Assembly: GCF_014648175.1 (NCBI RefSeq) | Contig: NZ_BMQP01000012.1 | Coordinates: 124,001 to 188,000, forward strand | Length of the DNA stretch: 64,000 nucleotides | From: Planobispora rosea | Lineage (GTDB): Bacteria > Actinomycetota > Actinomycetes > Streptosporangiales > Streptosporangiaceae | Direction: 5' to 3' | Part shown: in pieces, positions 18,030 to 26,945 of the stretch | Layout of the letters: every line of letters starts with the position of its first letter | Numbering within the stretch: the first letter of the stretch is position 1 | Notes under the pieces: model-generated | Databases searched by the model: none | Told to the model about the DNA's origin: nothing | The model's input: only the letters and a program-made list of their open reading frames with translations | Position numbers and translations under genes: made by a program

Positions 18030-18919
18030 GAGAGGCCGCCGGCCGTTTCCGCCGGTCCGAAGTCGAGGGCGGAGAGGTCGAGGAGGTGCAGCGCGGCCTT
18101 CGACGGCGAATCGGACTCAGCGCTGTAGGCGATGATGCGCTGCCCCGACTCGCCGGGGATGAGGAGGTTGTCGAAGGAGAGCTCCATCGGGCCGACGACC
18201 GGGTGGTGGAAGTGCTTGACGCCCGAGGTGCACGTGCGTACCGGGTGGCGGGCCCAGCGCGTGGCGAACTCCTCGCTCTGGATGACGAGCCGGCCGATGA
18301 GCTCGGCCAGGCCGCGGTCGTCCGGGTGGCGTCCCGCCGCCAGGCGCAGGGAGGCGACGGCGAGCGTGGCCTCCTCGGACCAGTTCGGATAGAGCTCGCG
18401 GAAGTGGCCGTCGAGGAAGAGCAGCCGGGTCAGGTTGGGCCGCGTGGCCGGGCTGCCGGGGGCCGCCGGGTCGAGGTGACCGGCGAGCAGCGCGTGGCCC
18501 AGCCTGTTCCAGGCCAGGATGTCGTTCCTGCGGTCCAGCACCAGGGCGGGCACCTCGGTCATCGCGTCCAGCAGCCGCCGGACCGAGCGGCTCGCGTGCT
18601 CGGGCCGGGCCGGGGCGGGCCGCGCGGGCGCCGAGGGCCGGGCGAGGTGCTTGAGATGGGCCGTCTCGTCCTCGGTCAGCCGCAGGGCACGGGCCAGCGC
18701 GCCGAGCACGGCGTCGGAGGCGCCCGCCGCCCTTCCCTGCTCCAGCCGGGTGTAGTGGGTCACGCTCACACCCGCGAGCATCGCGAGCTCCTCGCGGCGC
18801 AGTCCTGACACGCGGCGGCGCGCGCCGTAGACCTTCAGCCCCAGCTCCTCGGGATTCAGCCCGGCCCGCCGGCTCTTGAGGAAGTCGCCCAGTTCCTTCG
18901 CCCTGTCCATGTGTCTCAT
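18005..18919 (-). CDS. XRE-family regulator with MmyB-like ligand-binding domain
   Basis: 304 residues: Cro/C1-type HTH at ~10-75 (GLRREELAMLAGVSVTHYTR) and a C-terminal PAS-like MmyB domain (residues ~110-280; PALVLDRRNDILAWN, ELYPNWSEEATLAVASLR, HPVVGPMELSFDNLLIPG). In this family the second domain binds fatty acids or other small hydrophobics. Start is ATG 18919 or 18910; neither has a clear ribosome site. Divergent from the DHA2 exporter at 19074 (154-bp spacer), which it probably controls. Confidence 0.9.
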   Translation of the reverse strand: MRHMDRAKELGDFLKSRRAGLNPEELGLKVYGARRRVSGLRREELAMLAGVSVTHYTRLEQGRAAGASDAVLGALARALRLTEDETAHLKHLARPSAPARPAPARPEHASRSVRRLLDAMTEVPALVLDRRNDILAWNRLGHALLAGHLDPAAPGSPATRPNLTRLLFLDGHFRELYPNWSEEATLAVASLRLAAGRHPDDRGLAELIGRLVIQSEEFATRWARHPVRTCTSGVKHFHHPVVGPMELSFDNLLIPGESGQRIIAYSAESDSPSKAALHLLDLSALDFGPAETAGGLSQSVKAAG

Positions 18920-19073
18920 GATGCGTGATGGACGGGGCGCAGGGGCGGCGGAAGCCTGGTCATGAAATGACCACCCTCCCGGATGCCGGTCTGGGCCCGG
19001 TTCTGGCTGGCCGGGGCGGAGCGGATGAGCCTTCTCTCGTCACAGTGACCGAGAGGAAAGGCTTTCTCCGACC

Positions 19074-20576
19074 ATGTCGACCGCTGACACCGCCGGCACG
19101 ACCGACATCACCGGCGCCTGCGCCCCCGGGACCGCACGGCCGGGAACGGCCCAGCGGCTCACGCCCCGGCTGCTGCTGGTGCTGGTCGTTCTGCTGGCCG
19201 CCCAGTTCATGCTGGCCGTGGACTTCTCCATCCTCAATGTGGCCCTGCCGGTCATCGGTGAGGGCCTGGGATTCTCCCTGGCGTACCTGCAGTGGATCGC
19301 CACCGCCTTCGCGCTGTGCGCCGCCGGGTTCACGCTGCTGTTCGGCAGGCTGGCGGATGTTTTCGGCCGCCGCAGGATCTTCCTGGGCGGGCTCGTCGTC
19401 CTGGGCGCAGCCTCACTGGTCGGCGGCCTGGCCCAGAGCCCGGAAGCGCTGATCGTCGCCCGCGTCTTCCAGGGACTGGCCACCGCGGCGGTCACCCCGG
19501 CCGGCCTCTCCCTGCTGACCACGTCCTTCCCGGAGGGGCCGCTGCGGGAGCGGGCGCTCGGCCTCAACGGCGCACTGATGTCGGCCGGGTTCACCACCGG
19601 CGCCATCCTGGGCGGGCTCCTGACCGACCTGCTGTCCTGGCGGTGGGCGTTCTTCATCAACGTGCCGGTGGCCGCGCTCGTTCTCGTCACCGCGCCCATC
19701 GTGATCAAGGAGTCCAGGCCGGACAGCCGCCCGCGGCTGGACGTGCCCGGCGCCGTCAGCGTCACTCTCGGCCTGCTCGCCGTCGTCTTCGGCCTCACCC
19801 AGGCAGGAGAGCACGGCTGGGATACGGCCGGGGCGCTCATCCCGCTGGCGGTGGGCGGGCTGCTGCTGGTGGTGTTCCATCTCGTCGAGCTGCGGGCCCC
19901 CGCGCCCCTGGTGCCCCCCGCGGTGCTGGGCAGGCGCACGGTCGCCTGGGGGAACATCGCCGGACTCATCGCGTTCCTGACCGAGACGTCCCTGGTCTTC
20001 CTGCTGACGCTCTATCTGCAGAACGTGCTGGGCTTCTCGCCGCTGGCGGCCGGCCTCTCCTTCGGCGTACTGGGGCTGGGGACCGTGCTCGGCGGCTCGA
20101 TCGCACCGAGGGTCATCGGCGGGATCGGCGCCCGGGCCACGCTCATCGCCGGCGGCCTGGTGCAGGCCGTCTCCACCGCCGCCCTGCTCGGCCTGGGAGA
20201 CGACCGGTCCTGGATGTGGCTGCTGCTGGCGGCCACCTTCGCCGGCGGCGTCGGCAACATGCTGGTCATCGTCGGATTCATGGTCACCGCCACTTCCGGC
20301 CTGCCCGACCACGAGCAGGGTCTGGCGACCGGCCTGGCCACCATGACCCAGCAGATCGGCATCACCATGGGCACTCCGATCATGAGCGCGATCGCCACGT
20401 CGGCGATCGCCGGGACCGGCGCGGCGGCCGTGCTCGGCGGGCTGAAGGCGGCCATCGCGGTGAACGCCGCCGTCGTGCTGCTGGGAGTCCTCACCAGCCT
20501 GGTCTTCCTCCGCGGGCCGGCCGGCCCGGCGGGGGGAGCACGCCTGCCGCGCTCGAACCCGGAACCCATGGATTGA
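19074..20576 (+). CDS. DHA2-family (14-TM) MFS drug exporter
   Basis: 500 residues with 14 predicted membrane helices. N-terminal half carries the MFS signatures DFSILNVALPVIG (motif D1) and GRLADVFGRRRIF (motif A), plus LGGLLTDLLSWRWAFFINVP (motif C region), the hallmarks of proton-driven multidrug or antibiotic exporters such as EmrB/QacA. GAGGAAAGG lies upstream of the ATG. A strong terminator begins at the base after its stop. Probably regulated by the divergent MmyB-type repressor. Confidence 0.93.
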   Translation: MSTADTAGTTDITGACAPGTARPGTAQRLTPRLLLVLVVLLAAQFMLAVDFSILNVALPVIGEGLGFSLAYLQWIATAFALCAAGFTLLFGRLADVFGRRRIFLGGLVVLGAASLVGGLAQSPEALIVARVFQGLATAAVTPAGLSLLTTSFPEGPLRERALGLNGALMSAGFTTGAILGGLLTDLLSWRWAFFINVPVAALVLVTAPIVIKESRPDSRPRLDVPGAVSVTLGLLAVVFGLTQAGEHGWDTAGALIPLAVGGLLLVVFHLVELRAPAPLVPPAVLGRRTVAWGNIAGLIAFLTETSLVFLLTLYLQNVLGFSPLAAGLSFGVLGLGTVLGGSIAPRVIGGIGARATLIAGGLVQAVSTAALLGLGDDRSWMWLLLAATFAGGVGNMLVIVGFMVTATSGLPDHEQGLATGLATMTQQIGITMGTPIMSAIATSAIAGTGAAAVLGGLKAAIAVNAAVVLLGVLTSLVFLRGPAGPAGGARLPRSNPEPMD

Positions 20577-20627
20577 GGGAACCGCCCTGTGTCCGGGCTC
20601 CGGCGGCTTGGACACAGGGCGGTTCCC
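20577..20627. terminator. 18-bp perfect stem terminator between convergent genes
   Basis: GGGAACCGCCCTGTGTCC (20577-20594) pairs perfectly with 20610-20627 around a 15-nt loop. It starts immediately after the exporter stop codon and ends 14 bp from the convergent hydrolase stop, so it can serve both strands. No T-tract follows, as is usual in high-GC actinomycetes. Confidence 0.9.
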
Positions 20628-20641
20628 GGCTGTCGGTACAG

Positions 20642-21541
20642 CTAGACGGCCGACTTGTCGAGGATGGCCGCCACTTCCGCCGCCGCTGTGAACACGAACC
20701 CCGCGTGGGTGGTGTCCAGGGTGTGGACGTCGTAGGGATTGCCGGGGGTCAGCGCATCCGCTTCGGCGATCAACCTGTCCTGCATGGCCAGGGGGATGGA
20801 CCGGTCGTCGGTGAGGCGGACGTAGGTGCGGGGGATCGTGCCCCAGGTGTCGGCGTGCCCGCGGGCGTCGGCCGTCATCACCGCGATCGACTCGTCCGGC
20901 TGCAGGATGTTGAGGAAGGCCCTGAACCGCTCGTCGGTGACGTCGGCCATGGTCGCCGCCTTGAGGCCGGCCAGCAGCTCCGGATCGGCGGTGCGGTAGT
21001 TGGCCCGGCCGACGCCGAGCCGGGCCGGATCCCCGACGTTGAACGCGGCCAGGGACGGCATCAGGCTGTCCGCGTACTCGGGCTCCTGCATGTACTCGAT
21101 GGGGTTCGACCGTCGCACGCACGCCCACGCGGAGATGTAGACCAGCCGGTCCACCAGGCCGGGAAGCGTGTTGCCGACTCCGGTGACGGTCACCCCTCCG
21201 AGGCTGGCGCCCACCAGCACCATCGGCCCGTACTCGGCCACCCGGCGGACGACGTCGGCGACCATGTCGACGTTGTCCTGGAGGGTGACCCCGGCCAGGG
21301 TCGAGGGCTCGGCCGCCCACGCGTCGAGGTCCTGCGGAGCCTGGTAGGCGACGGGGTACTGCGCGTCGAGGCCGTGTCCCGGCAGGTCGACGGCGAGGCT
21401 GCGGTGGCCGAGCAACGCCAGTTCACGCTGGACGGAGGACCACATGAACGAGTTGGAACCGGAACCGTGGACCAGCACGAAGGTGGGAGCGGTGCCGGAT
21501 GCGGATCGAGGGTGTGACGAGCTGGTGGGGATGGCAGGCAC
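20642..21541 (-). CDS. Alpha/beta-fold hydrolase
   Basis: 299 residues from GTG 21541. Oxyanion strand FVLVHGSGSNSFMW, nucleophile elbow GASLGG with Ser113, and C-terminal catalytic His279 (LDTTHAGFVF) followed by a final helix typical of the hydroxynitrile-lyase/methylesterase-like branch. There is no signal peptide; the first ~18 residues are a Ser/Pro-rich extension. Substrate unknown; it may modify the compound exported by the neighbouring DHA2 protein, with which it is convergent. Confidence 0.88.
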   Translation of the reverse strand: MPAIPTSSSHPRSASGTAPTFVLVHGSGSNSFMWSSVQRELALLGHRSLAVDLPGHGLDAQYPVAYQAPQDLDAWAAEPSTLAGVTLQDNVDMVADVVRRVAEYGPMVLVGASLGGVTVTGVGNTLPGLVDRLVYISAWACVRRSNPIEYMQEPEYADSLMPSLAAFNVGDPARLGVGRANYRTADPELLAGLKAATMADVTDERFRAFLNILQPDESIAVMTADARGHADTWGTIPRTYVRLTDDRSIPLAMQDRLIAEADALTPGNPYDVHTLDTTHAGFVFTAAAEVAAILDKSAV

Positions 21542-21975
21542 GTGAATCAGTCCGATCGGATCGAAGGTGGAAGACGGCGTGGCGCCGGATGAGGACGCGT
21601 CGAGCCGCTGATGACGGGAGGGCCGGCATGCCCGCCGGGGGAGCTCGCCGGAAGCCGATGACGGCGCAGGCGACTGTGGACCCCGGTGGCAACGGGCCGG
21701 ACCGCGGCAGACAGCCGGAAACGGAACGCGGCTGCCTACGCCGGCGGGCGGGTGCGTGAACGACGGGTCGGCCGGGCGGAACGCGGCACGCGGGATCCGG
21801 ACCGTGACGTCGGCGGGATCACTTCAGCTGCCGCTGATCGCTGAGCGACCGGTGGGACACCGTCTCAGACGGTCCGGAGACGGATGAACGCGTAGACCAT
21901 GATCGAGACCATATCAGGCCGCGGACGCCGCGGGCGACGGGAAATCCGACGCCGGCCGCGCGGCCGTACGGCCGG
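21542..21975. other. 434-bp intergenic region without a recognised gene
   Basis: No reading frame here has recognisable homology or a ribosome site. It holds the upstream region of the hydrolase and a short hairpin, ACCGTCT-C-AGACGGT at 21859-21873, about 100 bp beyond the stop of the dehydrogenase-like gene, which could help terminate it. Confidence 0.5.
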
Positions 21976-22959
21976 TCATCGCTCCCGGTCGAGATGGAGA
22001 TCGAATCCCTCGGCGGCGAGTTCGGTCAGGAAGGCGACGGGGTCCACCAGCTGCTCGATGTGCCGGACGCCCGGATGCGGGGCGGGCAGCTGACGGATGA
22101 GCAGCGCGGCGGTGCGCCCGGTGGCGCGGCTCTGCAGCCGTCCGCTGAAGGAGGCCCGGGCCGTACCGGCCTGGACCGTCACGGCGAACCCGTCCCCGCC
22201 GAGACGGATCTTCTCCAGCGCCTTGAACAGCAGGCTGCGGACCTTGGGGCGGCGCAGCAGGCCGGTGACGGGAGGCCGGCGGGCCGCGGCGAGCAGACCG
22301 GTGGTGAGGCGGGAGTCCAGGCACAGCCCCGTGCTCGCGGAGGCCACGCCGAGGGTGCCGGGCAGCGTGTACTGGTCGGAGAACGGGAAGCGGTGGACGG
22401 TGCGCTCGCCGTACGGTGCCGGAAAGCGCATCGTCCACGAGCCGTCGAGCCGGCCCAGTCCGTCCAGGGTCCAGGCGATCGCGGCCGGACCGTGTTGTTC
22501 TCCGGAGCCGAGCAGCACGCCGATGCGCAGGTCCCGGCCCGGTGAACGCCCGGCGCAGATCCGCGCCAGCAGGTTGGTGACGCCGGGGACGAGGCCGACG
22601 CTGAGAGCGGCCGTCGCACCGCGTTCCGCGGCCAGGCCGTCGAGTTCCTGGATCCCGGTGAGCAGGTGCCGGGAGGCCGAGACGTCCACGTAGTCGATGC
22701 CGCGCTCCAGGCAGGCGCGGGCCACGGCGACGTTGCCGGGTTCGACGCACATGAGCACGGTGTCCACGCCTTCCAGCGCCCTGTCCAGCCCGGCGGGGTC
22801 GGATACGTCCACGCGCAGCGCGGTGGTCCCCGGGACGGGGCGGGCCCGGCCGGGATCGCGTCCGGCCACGATCACCGTCATGCCCGGACGCTCGGTGAGC
22901 GCGGTCGCGGCCTCGCGGCCGACGGCGCCGTATCCGCCGAGAACGAGGATGGTGCTCAT
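21976..22959 (-). CDS. Saccharopine dehydrogenase-like NAD(P)-binding protein
   Basis: 327 residues. N-terminal Rossmann fold (ILVLGGYGAVGREAATALTE), VIVAGRDPGRA at the second strand and DTVLMCVEPGNVAVARACLE, followed by the C-terminal domain typical of saccharopine dehydrogenase/trans-acting enoyl reductase-like proteins. Substrate not deducible. Its ATG lies inside the stop of the DHA2 exporter gene (ATGA at 22956-22959), so it is the second gene of a translationally coupled pair under the divergent TetR regulator. Confidence 0.87.
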   Translation of the reverse strand: MSTILVLGGYGAVGREAATALTERPGMTVIVAGRDPGRARPVPGTTALRVDVSDPAGLDRALEGVDTVLMCVEPGNVAVARACLERGIDYVDVSASRHLLTGIQELDGLAAERGATAALSVGLVPGVTNLLARICAGRSPGRDLRIGVLLGSGEQHGPAAIAWTLDGLGRLDGSWTMRFPAPYGERTVHRFPFSDQYTLPGTLGVASASTGLCLDSRLTTGLLAAARRPPVTGLLRRPKVRSLLFKALEKIRLGGDGFAVTVQAGTARASFSGRLQSRATGRTAALLIRQLPAPHPGVRHIEQLVDPVAFLTELAAEGFDLHLDRER

Positions 22960-24413
22960 CGCTGGGATGCTCCTTGACGCTGGACGGGAACGGTCGCGCT
23001 GTCCGCGCGGTGGCGGGTGAACATGGTCAGGGCGCACACGACGCCGAGGATCGCGAGACCGGCCGCGACGGCGAATCCGATCCGCAGCCCGTCGGCGAGC
23101 GCGCCGGTGGTGCCTCCGTGGGCGGCGGTCCACGCCGCCGAGGCGAGGAGCACGCCGGTGATGCCGAGGGAGGCGCCCAGCCGCTGGGCGGTGTTGAGCA
23201 GTCCGGAGGCGGTCCCCCTCTGCTCTTCGGGGGCGGCGCGTACGGCGGAGGCGGTGGAGCCGACGAACACCGCCGGCAGCCCGACGGCGAAGGCGAGACT
23301 GGGCGGGAGGACGGCGGTGAGGAATCCGGCACCCGGGTGCAGGAACGCCGCGTATCCGGCCAGGCTGAGCGCGAGCAGGCCCATGCCGGCCGCCAGTACG
23401 GCACGCGTTCCGAAACGTCCTGCCGCCCAGGGCACCACGGTACGGGCGGTCACCATGTTGACCACGGCGATGGGCAGGACGGCGAACCCGGCGGCGATCG
23501 CGGAATAGCCCATGGCGTCCTGCAGCATCAGCGACAGCAGCACGAACGCCGGGACGTGGGCGGCGCCCACCAGGGCGTTGGCGACGGTGCCGGCGCGCAC
23601 CTCCGGCTGCCGCAGCAGCGCGGGAGGCAGGATCGGCTGAGGGTGGCGGCGCTGACGGGCCCAGAAGGCGACCGCGAGCACCACGGTGACCGCGGTCGCC
23701 ACGCCGGTGAGCGCGTCCCAGCCCCGGGCGGGGAGCTCGGAGGCCGCGAGCACCATGGCGAGCAGGCTTCCGGTGCCGGTGAGCGCGCCCAGCAGGTCGA
23801 AGCGCGGCCCGCCGGCGCCGCCGCGCGCGGCCGGCAACCGGTCCGCGGGGAGCAGGCGCGGGCTCACGGCCAGTGCCACCAGACCGATGGGGACGTTGAT
23901 CAGGAAGATCCACGGCCAGCCGGCCGTCTCGGTGAGGATTCCTCCCAGCGCCACGCCGGAGCCGGCTCCGGCGGCCGCCATGGCGCTCCACACCCCGAAC
24001 GCGCGGCGGTAGGCGGCGGGCTCGGTGAAGATCGCTGAGAGCAGCGCCAGCTCGGCCGGGACCACGAGCGCCGCGCCGACGCCCTGCACGGCCCGGCCCG
24101 CCAGCAGCGTGCCGGCGTCGGGCGCGAGGCCGCACAGCAGGGACCCCGCGGTGAACAGGGCGATGCCGGCCTGGAACATCCGGCGGCGGCCGAGCACGTC
24201 GGCGGCGCGTCCGCCCACCAGCTGAAAGCCGCCGAAGGTCAGCTGGTAGGCGTTGACGACCCAGGCGAGGCCCGTGTCGGCCAGGGCCAGAGCCGCACCC
24301 ATGGCCGGAAGGGCGACGTTGACGATCGACACCTCAAGGAAGACCACGAGTTCGACCGAGGTGAGCAGCAGGAGAGCCGCGAGGGCACCGGGCGCCCAAG
24401 TTTTTGTAGTCAC
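22956..24413 (-). CDS. DHA2-family (14-TM) MFS drug exporter
   Basis: 485 residues from GTG 24413. Motif D1 EVSIVNVALPAMG, motif A GGRAADVLGRRRMF, motif C region LGGILTETAGWPWIFLINVP, and 14 membrane helices. The product pair (exporter plus saccharopine-dehydrogenase-like enzyme) diverges from a TetR gene 39 bp away. It is distinct from the DHA2 exporter at 19074, so this stretch encodes two separate drug-exporter modules. Confidence 0.92.
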   Translation of the reverse strand: MTTKTWAPGALAALLLLTSVELVVFLEVSIVNVALPAMGAALALADTGLAWVVNAYQLTFGGFQLVGGRAADVLGRRRMFQAGIALFTAGSLLCGLAPDAGTLLAGRAVQGVGAALVVPAELALLSAIFTEPAAYRRAFGVWSAMAAAGAGSGVALGGILTETAGWPWIFLINVPIGLVALAVSPRLLPADRLPAARGGAGGPRFDLLGALTGTGSLLAMVLAASELPARGWDALTGVATAVTVVLAVAFWARQRRHPQPILPPALLRQPEVRAGTVANALVGAAHVPAFVLLSLMLQDAMGYSAIAAGFAVLPIAVVNMVTARTVVPWAAGRFGTRAVLAAGMGLLALSLAGYAAFLHPGAGFLTAVLPPSLAFAVGLPAVFVGSTASAVRAAPEEQRGTASGLLNTAQRLGASLGITGVLLASAAWTAAHGGTTGALADGLRIGFAVAAGLAILGVVCALTMFTRHRADSATVPVQRQGASQR

Positions 24414-24452
24414 ACTTCAATAATGTTTTTAGAGTACCGCTATAGTCAAGTC
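24414..24452. promoter_or_regulatory. Divergent promoter/operator between DHA2 exporter and TetR gene
   Basis: The 39-bp spacer is AT-rich against its surroundings and holds TATAGT (24441-24446) as a -10 for the TetR gene. GAGTACCGCTATAGTC (imperfect dyad, GA.TA......TA.TC) overlaps it and is the likely TetR operator, covering both promoters. Confidence 0.6.
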
Positions 24453-25112
24453 ATGAGCGAAACACCACAACGTGCGGGCGGGCGGGGCACGGGGAGAGAG
24501 GACGGCCGGACCGCGCGGGCCCGGGCCACCCGCGCCCGCATCGTCGCGGCGGCCACCCGGCTGTTCACCACGGCCGGCTACACCGCCACGAGCATCGCCG
24601 CCATCGCGGCCGAGGCGGGGGTGAGCGAGCAGACCGTCTACTACGCCTTCGGTACCAAGCGAGCCGTCCTCACCACCGCCCTCGACCTGGCCATAGCGGG
24701 TGACGACGAGCCCGTTCCCACGCTCGGGCGGTCCTGGGTCCGTGACGCGCTCGACGACCCCGAGCCGCTGGGACAGATCCGCCGCCAGGTCGCCGGAGCC
24801 GGAGACATCTACCTGCGCGTCGCGCCGCTCCTGGACGTCGTGCGCAGCGCCTCCACGACCGATCCCGACCTGGCCGAGGTCTGGACCGCCAACATCCGGC
24901 AGCGGCTGAGCGTGCAACGCGTCTTCACCGAGGCCCTGGCCCGCAAGACGGCCCTGCGCGACGGTCTCTCCGGCGACGACGCCGCCGACATCGCCCTGAC
25001 GGTCCTGTCGCCTGAGACCTACAACCTGCTGGTCCGCGACCGCGGCTGGGACCACTCGCGCTGGCAGGCGTGGGCCGTCGACGCGCTCACACGCCTGCTC
25101 ACGGAGCTGTGA
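24453..25112 (+). CDS. TetR-family regulator
   Basis: 219 residues; N-terminal HTH at ~25-70 (AATRLFTTAGYTATSIAAIA, then VSEQTVYYAFGTKRAVL) and a helical ligand domain. ATG 24453 is used; an in-frame ATG 30 bp earlier lies within the -10 and is unlikely. Divergent from the exporter/dehydrogenase pair, it probably represses that pair and itself until an exported substrate binds. Confidence 0.92.
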   Translation: MSETPQRAGGRGTGREDGRTARARATRARIVAAATRLFTTAGYTATSIAAIAAEAGVSEQTVYYAFGTKRAVLTTALDLAIAGDDEPVPTLGRSWVRDALDDPEPLGQIRRQVAGAGDIYLRVAPLLDVVRSASTTDPDLAEVWTANIRQRLSVQRVFTEALARKTALRDGLSGDDAADIALTVLSPETYNLLVRDRGWDHSRWQAWAVDALTRLLTEL

Positions 25113-25115
25113 CCT

Positions 25116-25139
25116 CCGCCGGCCTCGCTCGTCCGGCGG
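25116..25139 (+). terminator. Short GC hairpin after the TetR gene
   Basis: CCGCCGG (25116-25122) pairs with CCGGCGG (25133-25139) around a 10-nt loop, starting 3 bp after the TetR stop. Confidence 0.5.
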
Positions 25140-25163
25140 GTGGTGCAGGATGCGGTCACCTTC

Positions 25164-25178
25164 TAGATTCGGGGTGTG
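25164..25178 (+). promoter_or_regulatory. -10 box placing the transcript start at the lipoprotein GTG
   Basis: TAGATT at 25164-25169 is 6 nt from the GTG at 25176 and there is no ribosome site, which predicts a leaderless mRNA. A good -35 is not evident. Confidence 0.45.
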
Positions 25179-25865
25179 CGGAAACGGGTGCTCCTTACGG
25201 TGATCCTGGCGGCCGCGCTGCTGAGCGGTTGCTCCGAGGACGTGGTCGTGCCATACGGACCGGCACCCACCCCGCGCGGCCCGCTGGCACTGGCCGCGCC
25301 CGACAACGGCAGGCTGCGAGCGCGGGACTGGCCGCGCGCCTGCGACCTGTTGACCGAGGCCGACATCCGAGCGATCCTGCCCTCCACCACCCGCGTCAGC
25401 AGTACGTCGGAGGATGGCAAGTTCATCAGCACCGGCGGCGAGGCCCCGTACAACTTCGTCGTGCCGGACGCCAGGTGCGGATACGAGGTCTTCTTTCCCG
25501 GCACCTACGATCCTTCCCGCGGCGCGTCGGTCTTCGCCGAGGTCCACTTCGCCGGCAGCCCCGAACTGGCCCGACAGAACTGGGACAAATTCGTCGCCGA
25601 CCCGGGCAACTTGCAGTGCACCGCTGACTTTCCCGGCCTGGGCGCCGACGCCTGCTTGCGGGACAGGCTGACGAAGTATTTCACCGTGCGGAAAAAGGGG
25701 GTGATCGTTCAGATCGGCTCGCACGATCCGAACCTGGCCCAGGGCACCCGCCTGGCCGGTCAGAGCGCTGAAGACGCCGCCGCCAGTGCCTGGAATGCCA
25801 CCCGTGTCTGGGAGGCCGAGGTGACCCCCCTGTTCGTCCGCCCCGTCCTCGCCCGGCTGCCCTGA
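25176..25865 (+). CDS. Secreted lipoprotein, DUF3558-like
   Basis: 229 residues. Signal peptide MRKRVLLTVILAAALLSGC with lipobox LSGC (Cys19), so the mature protein is lipid-anchored outside the membrane. The mature domain (DWPRACDLLTEADIRAILPS, then C-containing RCGYEVFF, NLQCTADFPGLGADAC) has the spaced cysteines and DACxLLT-like opening seen in DUF3558 lipoproteins. Function unknown in the family. GTG start, probably leaderless. Not in an operon with flanking genes. Confidence 0.8.
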   Translation: MRKRVLLTVILAAALLSGCSEDVVVPYGPAPTPRGPLALAAPDNGRLRARDWPRACDLLTEADIRAILPSTTRVSSTSEDGKFISTGGEAPYNFVVPDARCGYEVFFPGTYDPSRGASVFAEVHFAGSPELARQNWDKFVADPGNLQCTADFPGLGADACLRDRLTKYFTVRKKGVIVQIGSHDPNLAQGTRLAGQSAEDAAASAWNATRVWEAEVTPLFVRPVLARLP

Positions 25866-25956
25866 GGCGTGGTCCCGCAGCTCCGTTCCGTGGGGACGGT
25901 GGGTTCTCATTTGAAGCTGATAAGGACGTTGCGTGGTGGAAAAGGGGAACTAAAGT

Positions 25957-25970
25957 AATACGCATGTATT
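25957..25970. promoter_or_regulatory. AT-rich hairpin/palindrome in the gap before the small membrane gene
   Basis: AATAC-GCAT-GTATT, 137 bp upstream of the small membrane protein and in an unusually AT-rich patch (TAAAGTAATACGC). Could be an operator or part of a promoter. The rest of 25866-26106 shows nothing recognisable. Confidence 0.35.
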
Positions 25971-26106
25971 GAGTCGGCCATCGTTGGCGCCCAGGCTGCA
26001 CAGCCTCCCCGAACGGCATTCGGACCCCGGCGCAAGGGACTTGACCTCTTGTCTCCAAAGACCCGGAGGCCCGAGGAAGGTCTTTCGCGCCTTTGGAGGG
26101 TCGCAG

Positions 26107-26367
26107 ATGCCGTCTTGGTGGCCGTTGCCGGAGATCCCAGCCTGGGCTTGCTTCGTTCTGGCGACACTCACGATCGTCACCACGTTCCTCATCCGCCTGG
26201 CGAAGGCTCTCTGGCCGCAGGACTCTGCACACCGCGCAGAAGTTCTCAAGGGCTTCATCGCCTTCCTTCATGAGCGCTCTCGGCGTCGGGTCGCCACGAA
26301 GAGGCACCAGCCGAGCCCGCTTCGAGGTTCAGCTTCCCCCGCCGAATCTTCCGGTGATGGTTTGTAA
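26107..26367 (+). CDS. Small single-pass membrane protein
   Basis: 86 residues; GGAGGG lies 7 nt before ATG 26107. Residues ~9-30 (PAWACFVLATLTIVTTFLIR) form one membrane helix, followed by a basic amphipathic stretch (RLAKALWPQDSAHRAEVLKG) and a basic tail. I do not recognise a family. The strong ribosome site, Trp-rich start and hydrophobicity profile support a real gene; a longer upstream reading has no ribosome site. It stands 65 bp before an ECF sigma operon. Confidence 0.55.
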   Translation: MPSWWPLPEIPAWACFVLATLTIVTTFLIRLAKALWPQDSAHRAEVLKGFIAFLHERSRRRVATKRHQPSPLRGSASPAESSGDGL

Positions 26368-26432
26368 CTTTTGGGGATCCCGGACCACTTCCTCCTGTCA
26401 ATGGTTTCCGGGACACGTGAGGGGCTGGGGCG

Positions 26433-26945
26433 GTGACGAGCGATCGAGAGCGCTTCACCACCATCTACGACGAGTGCCGACAACGCGTCTGGGCCTACGT
26501 GGTCAGCCGCACCGGCCGGCAGGTGGCCGACGAGGTGGTGAGCGAGACGTTCGCCATCGCCTGGCGCAAGTTCGACCAGGTGCCGCAGAACGCCCTGCCA
26601 TGGCTGCTGGGGGTGGCGCGCAACGTGCTGCGCGACAACATCAGGGCCGAGGTCAGGCGGGAGGGGGTCCGGCGCGAGATGCGCGAGTGGATCACCGGTG
26701 ACGTGGCCGACCACGTGGCCGAGCGCCTGGGCGTCCTCAAGGCCATGGCCAGGCTCACCCAGGACGAACGGGAGATCCTCATTCTCGTCGCCTGGCAGGG
26801 CCTGAGCCCGAGAGACGCCGCCAGAGTGCTCGGCTGCTCGGTGCCCACCTTCCGGGTCAAGCTGCACCGGGCGAGGAAACGCCTGCAGGCCGAGCTCGAA
26901 TCGTCGGCGCCGTCCCAACCCCGGCTTGTGGAGGAGTTGTCATGA
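26433..26945 (+). CDS. ECF sigma factor
   Basis: 170 residues: sigma2 at ~8-75 (FTTIYDECRQRVWAYVVSRT, VSETFAIAWRK, ALPWLLGVARNVLRD) and sigma4 at ~105-155 (LTQDEREILILVAWQGLSPR, VLGCSVPTFRVKLHRARKRL). Short ECF without C-terminal extension. GTG 26433 preceded by GAGGGG at a long spacing. Its stop overlaps the ATG of the next gene (ATGA), whose product is the usual partner of such sigma factors in this order. Confidence 0.93.
   Translation: MTSDRERFTTIYDECRQRVWAYVVSRTGRQVADEVVSETFAIAWRKFDQVPQNALPWLLGVARNVLRDNIRAEVRREGVRREMREWITGDVADHVAERLGVLKAMARLTQDEREILILVAWQGLSPRDAARVLGCSVPTFRVKLHRARKRLQAELESSAPSQPRLVEELS

Noticed and set aside
21976..24135. A 719-codon fusion of the dehydrogenase-like protein with upstream sequence
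   Set aside because: The upstream part is a shadow frame of the DHA2 exporter; the true ATG at 22959 overlaps the exporter stop.
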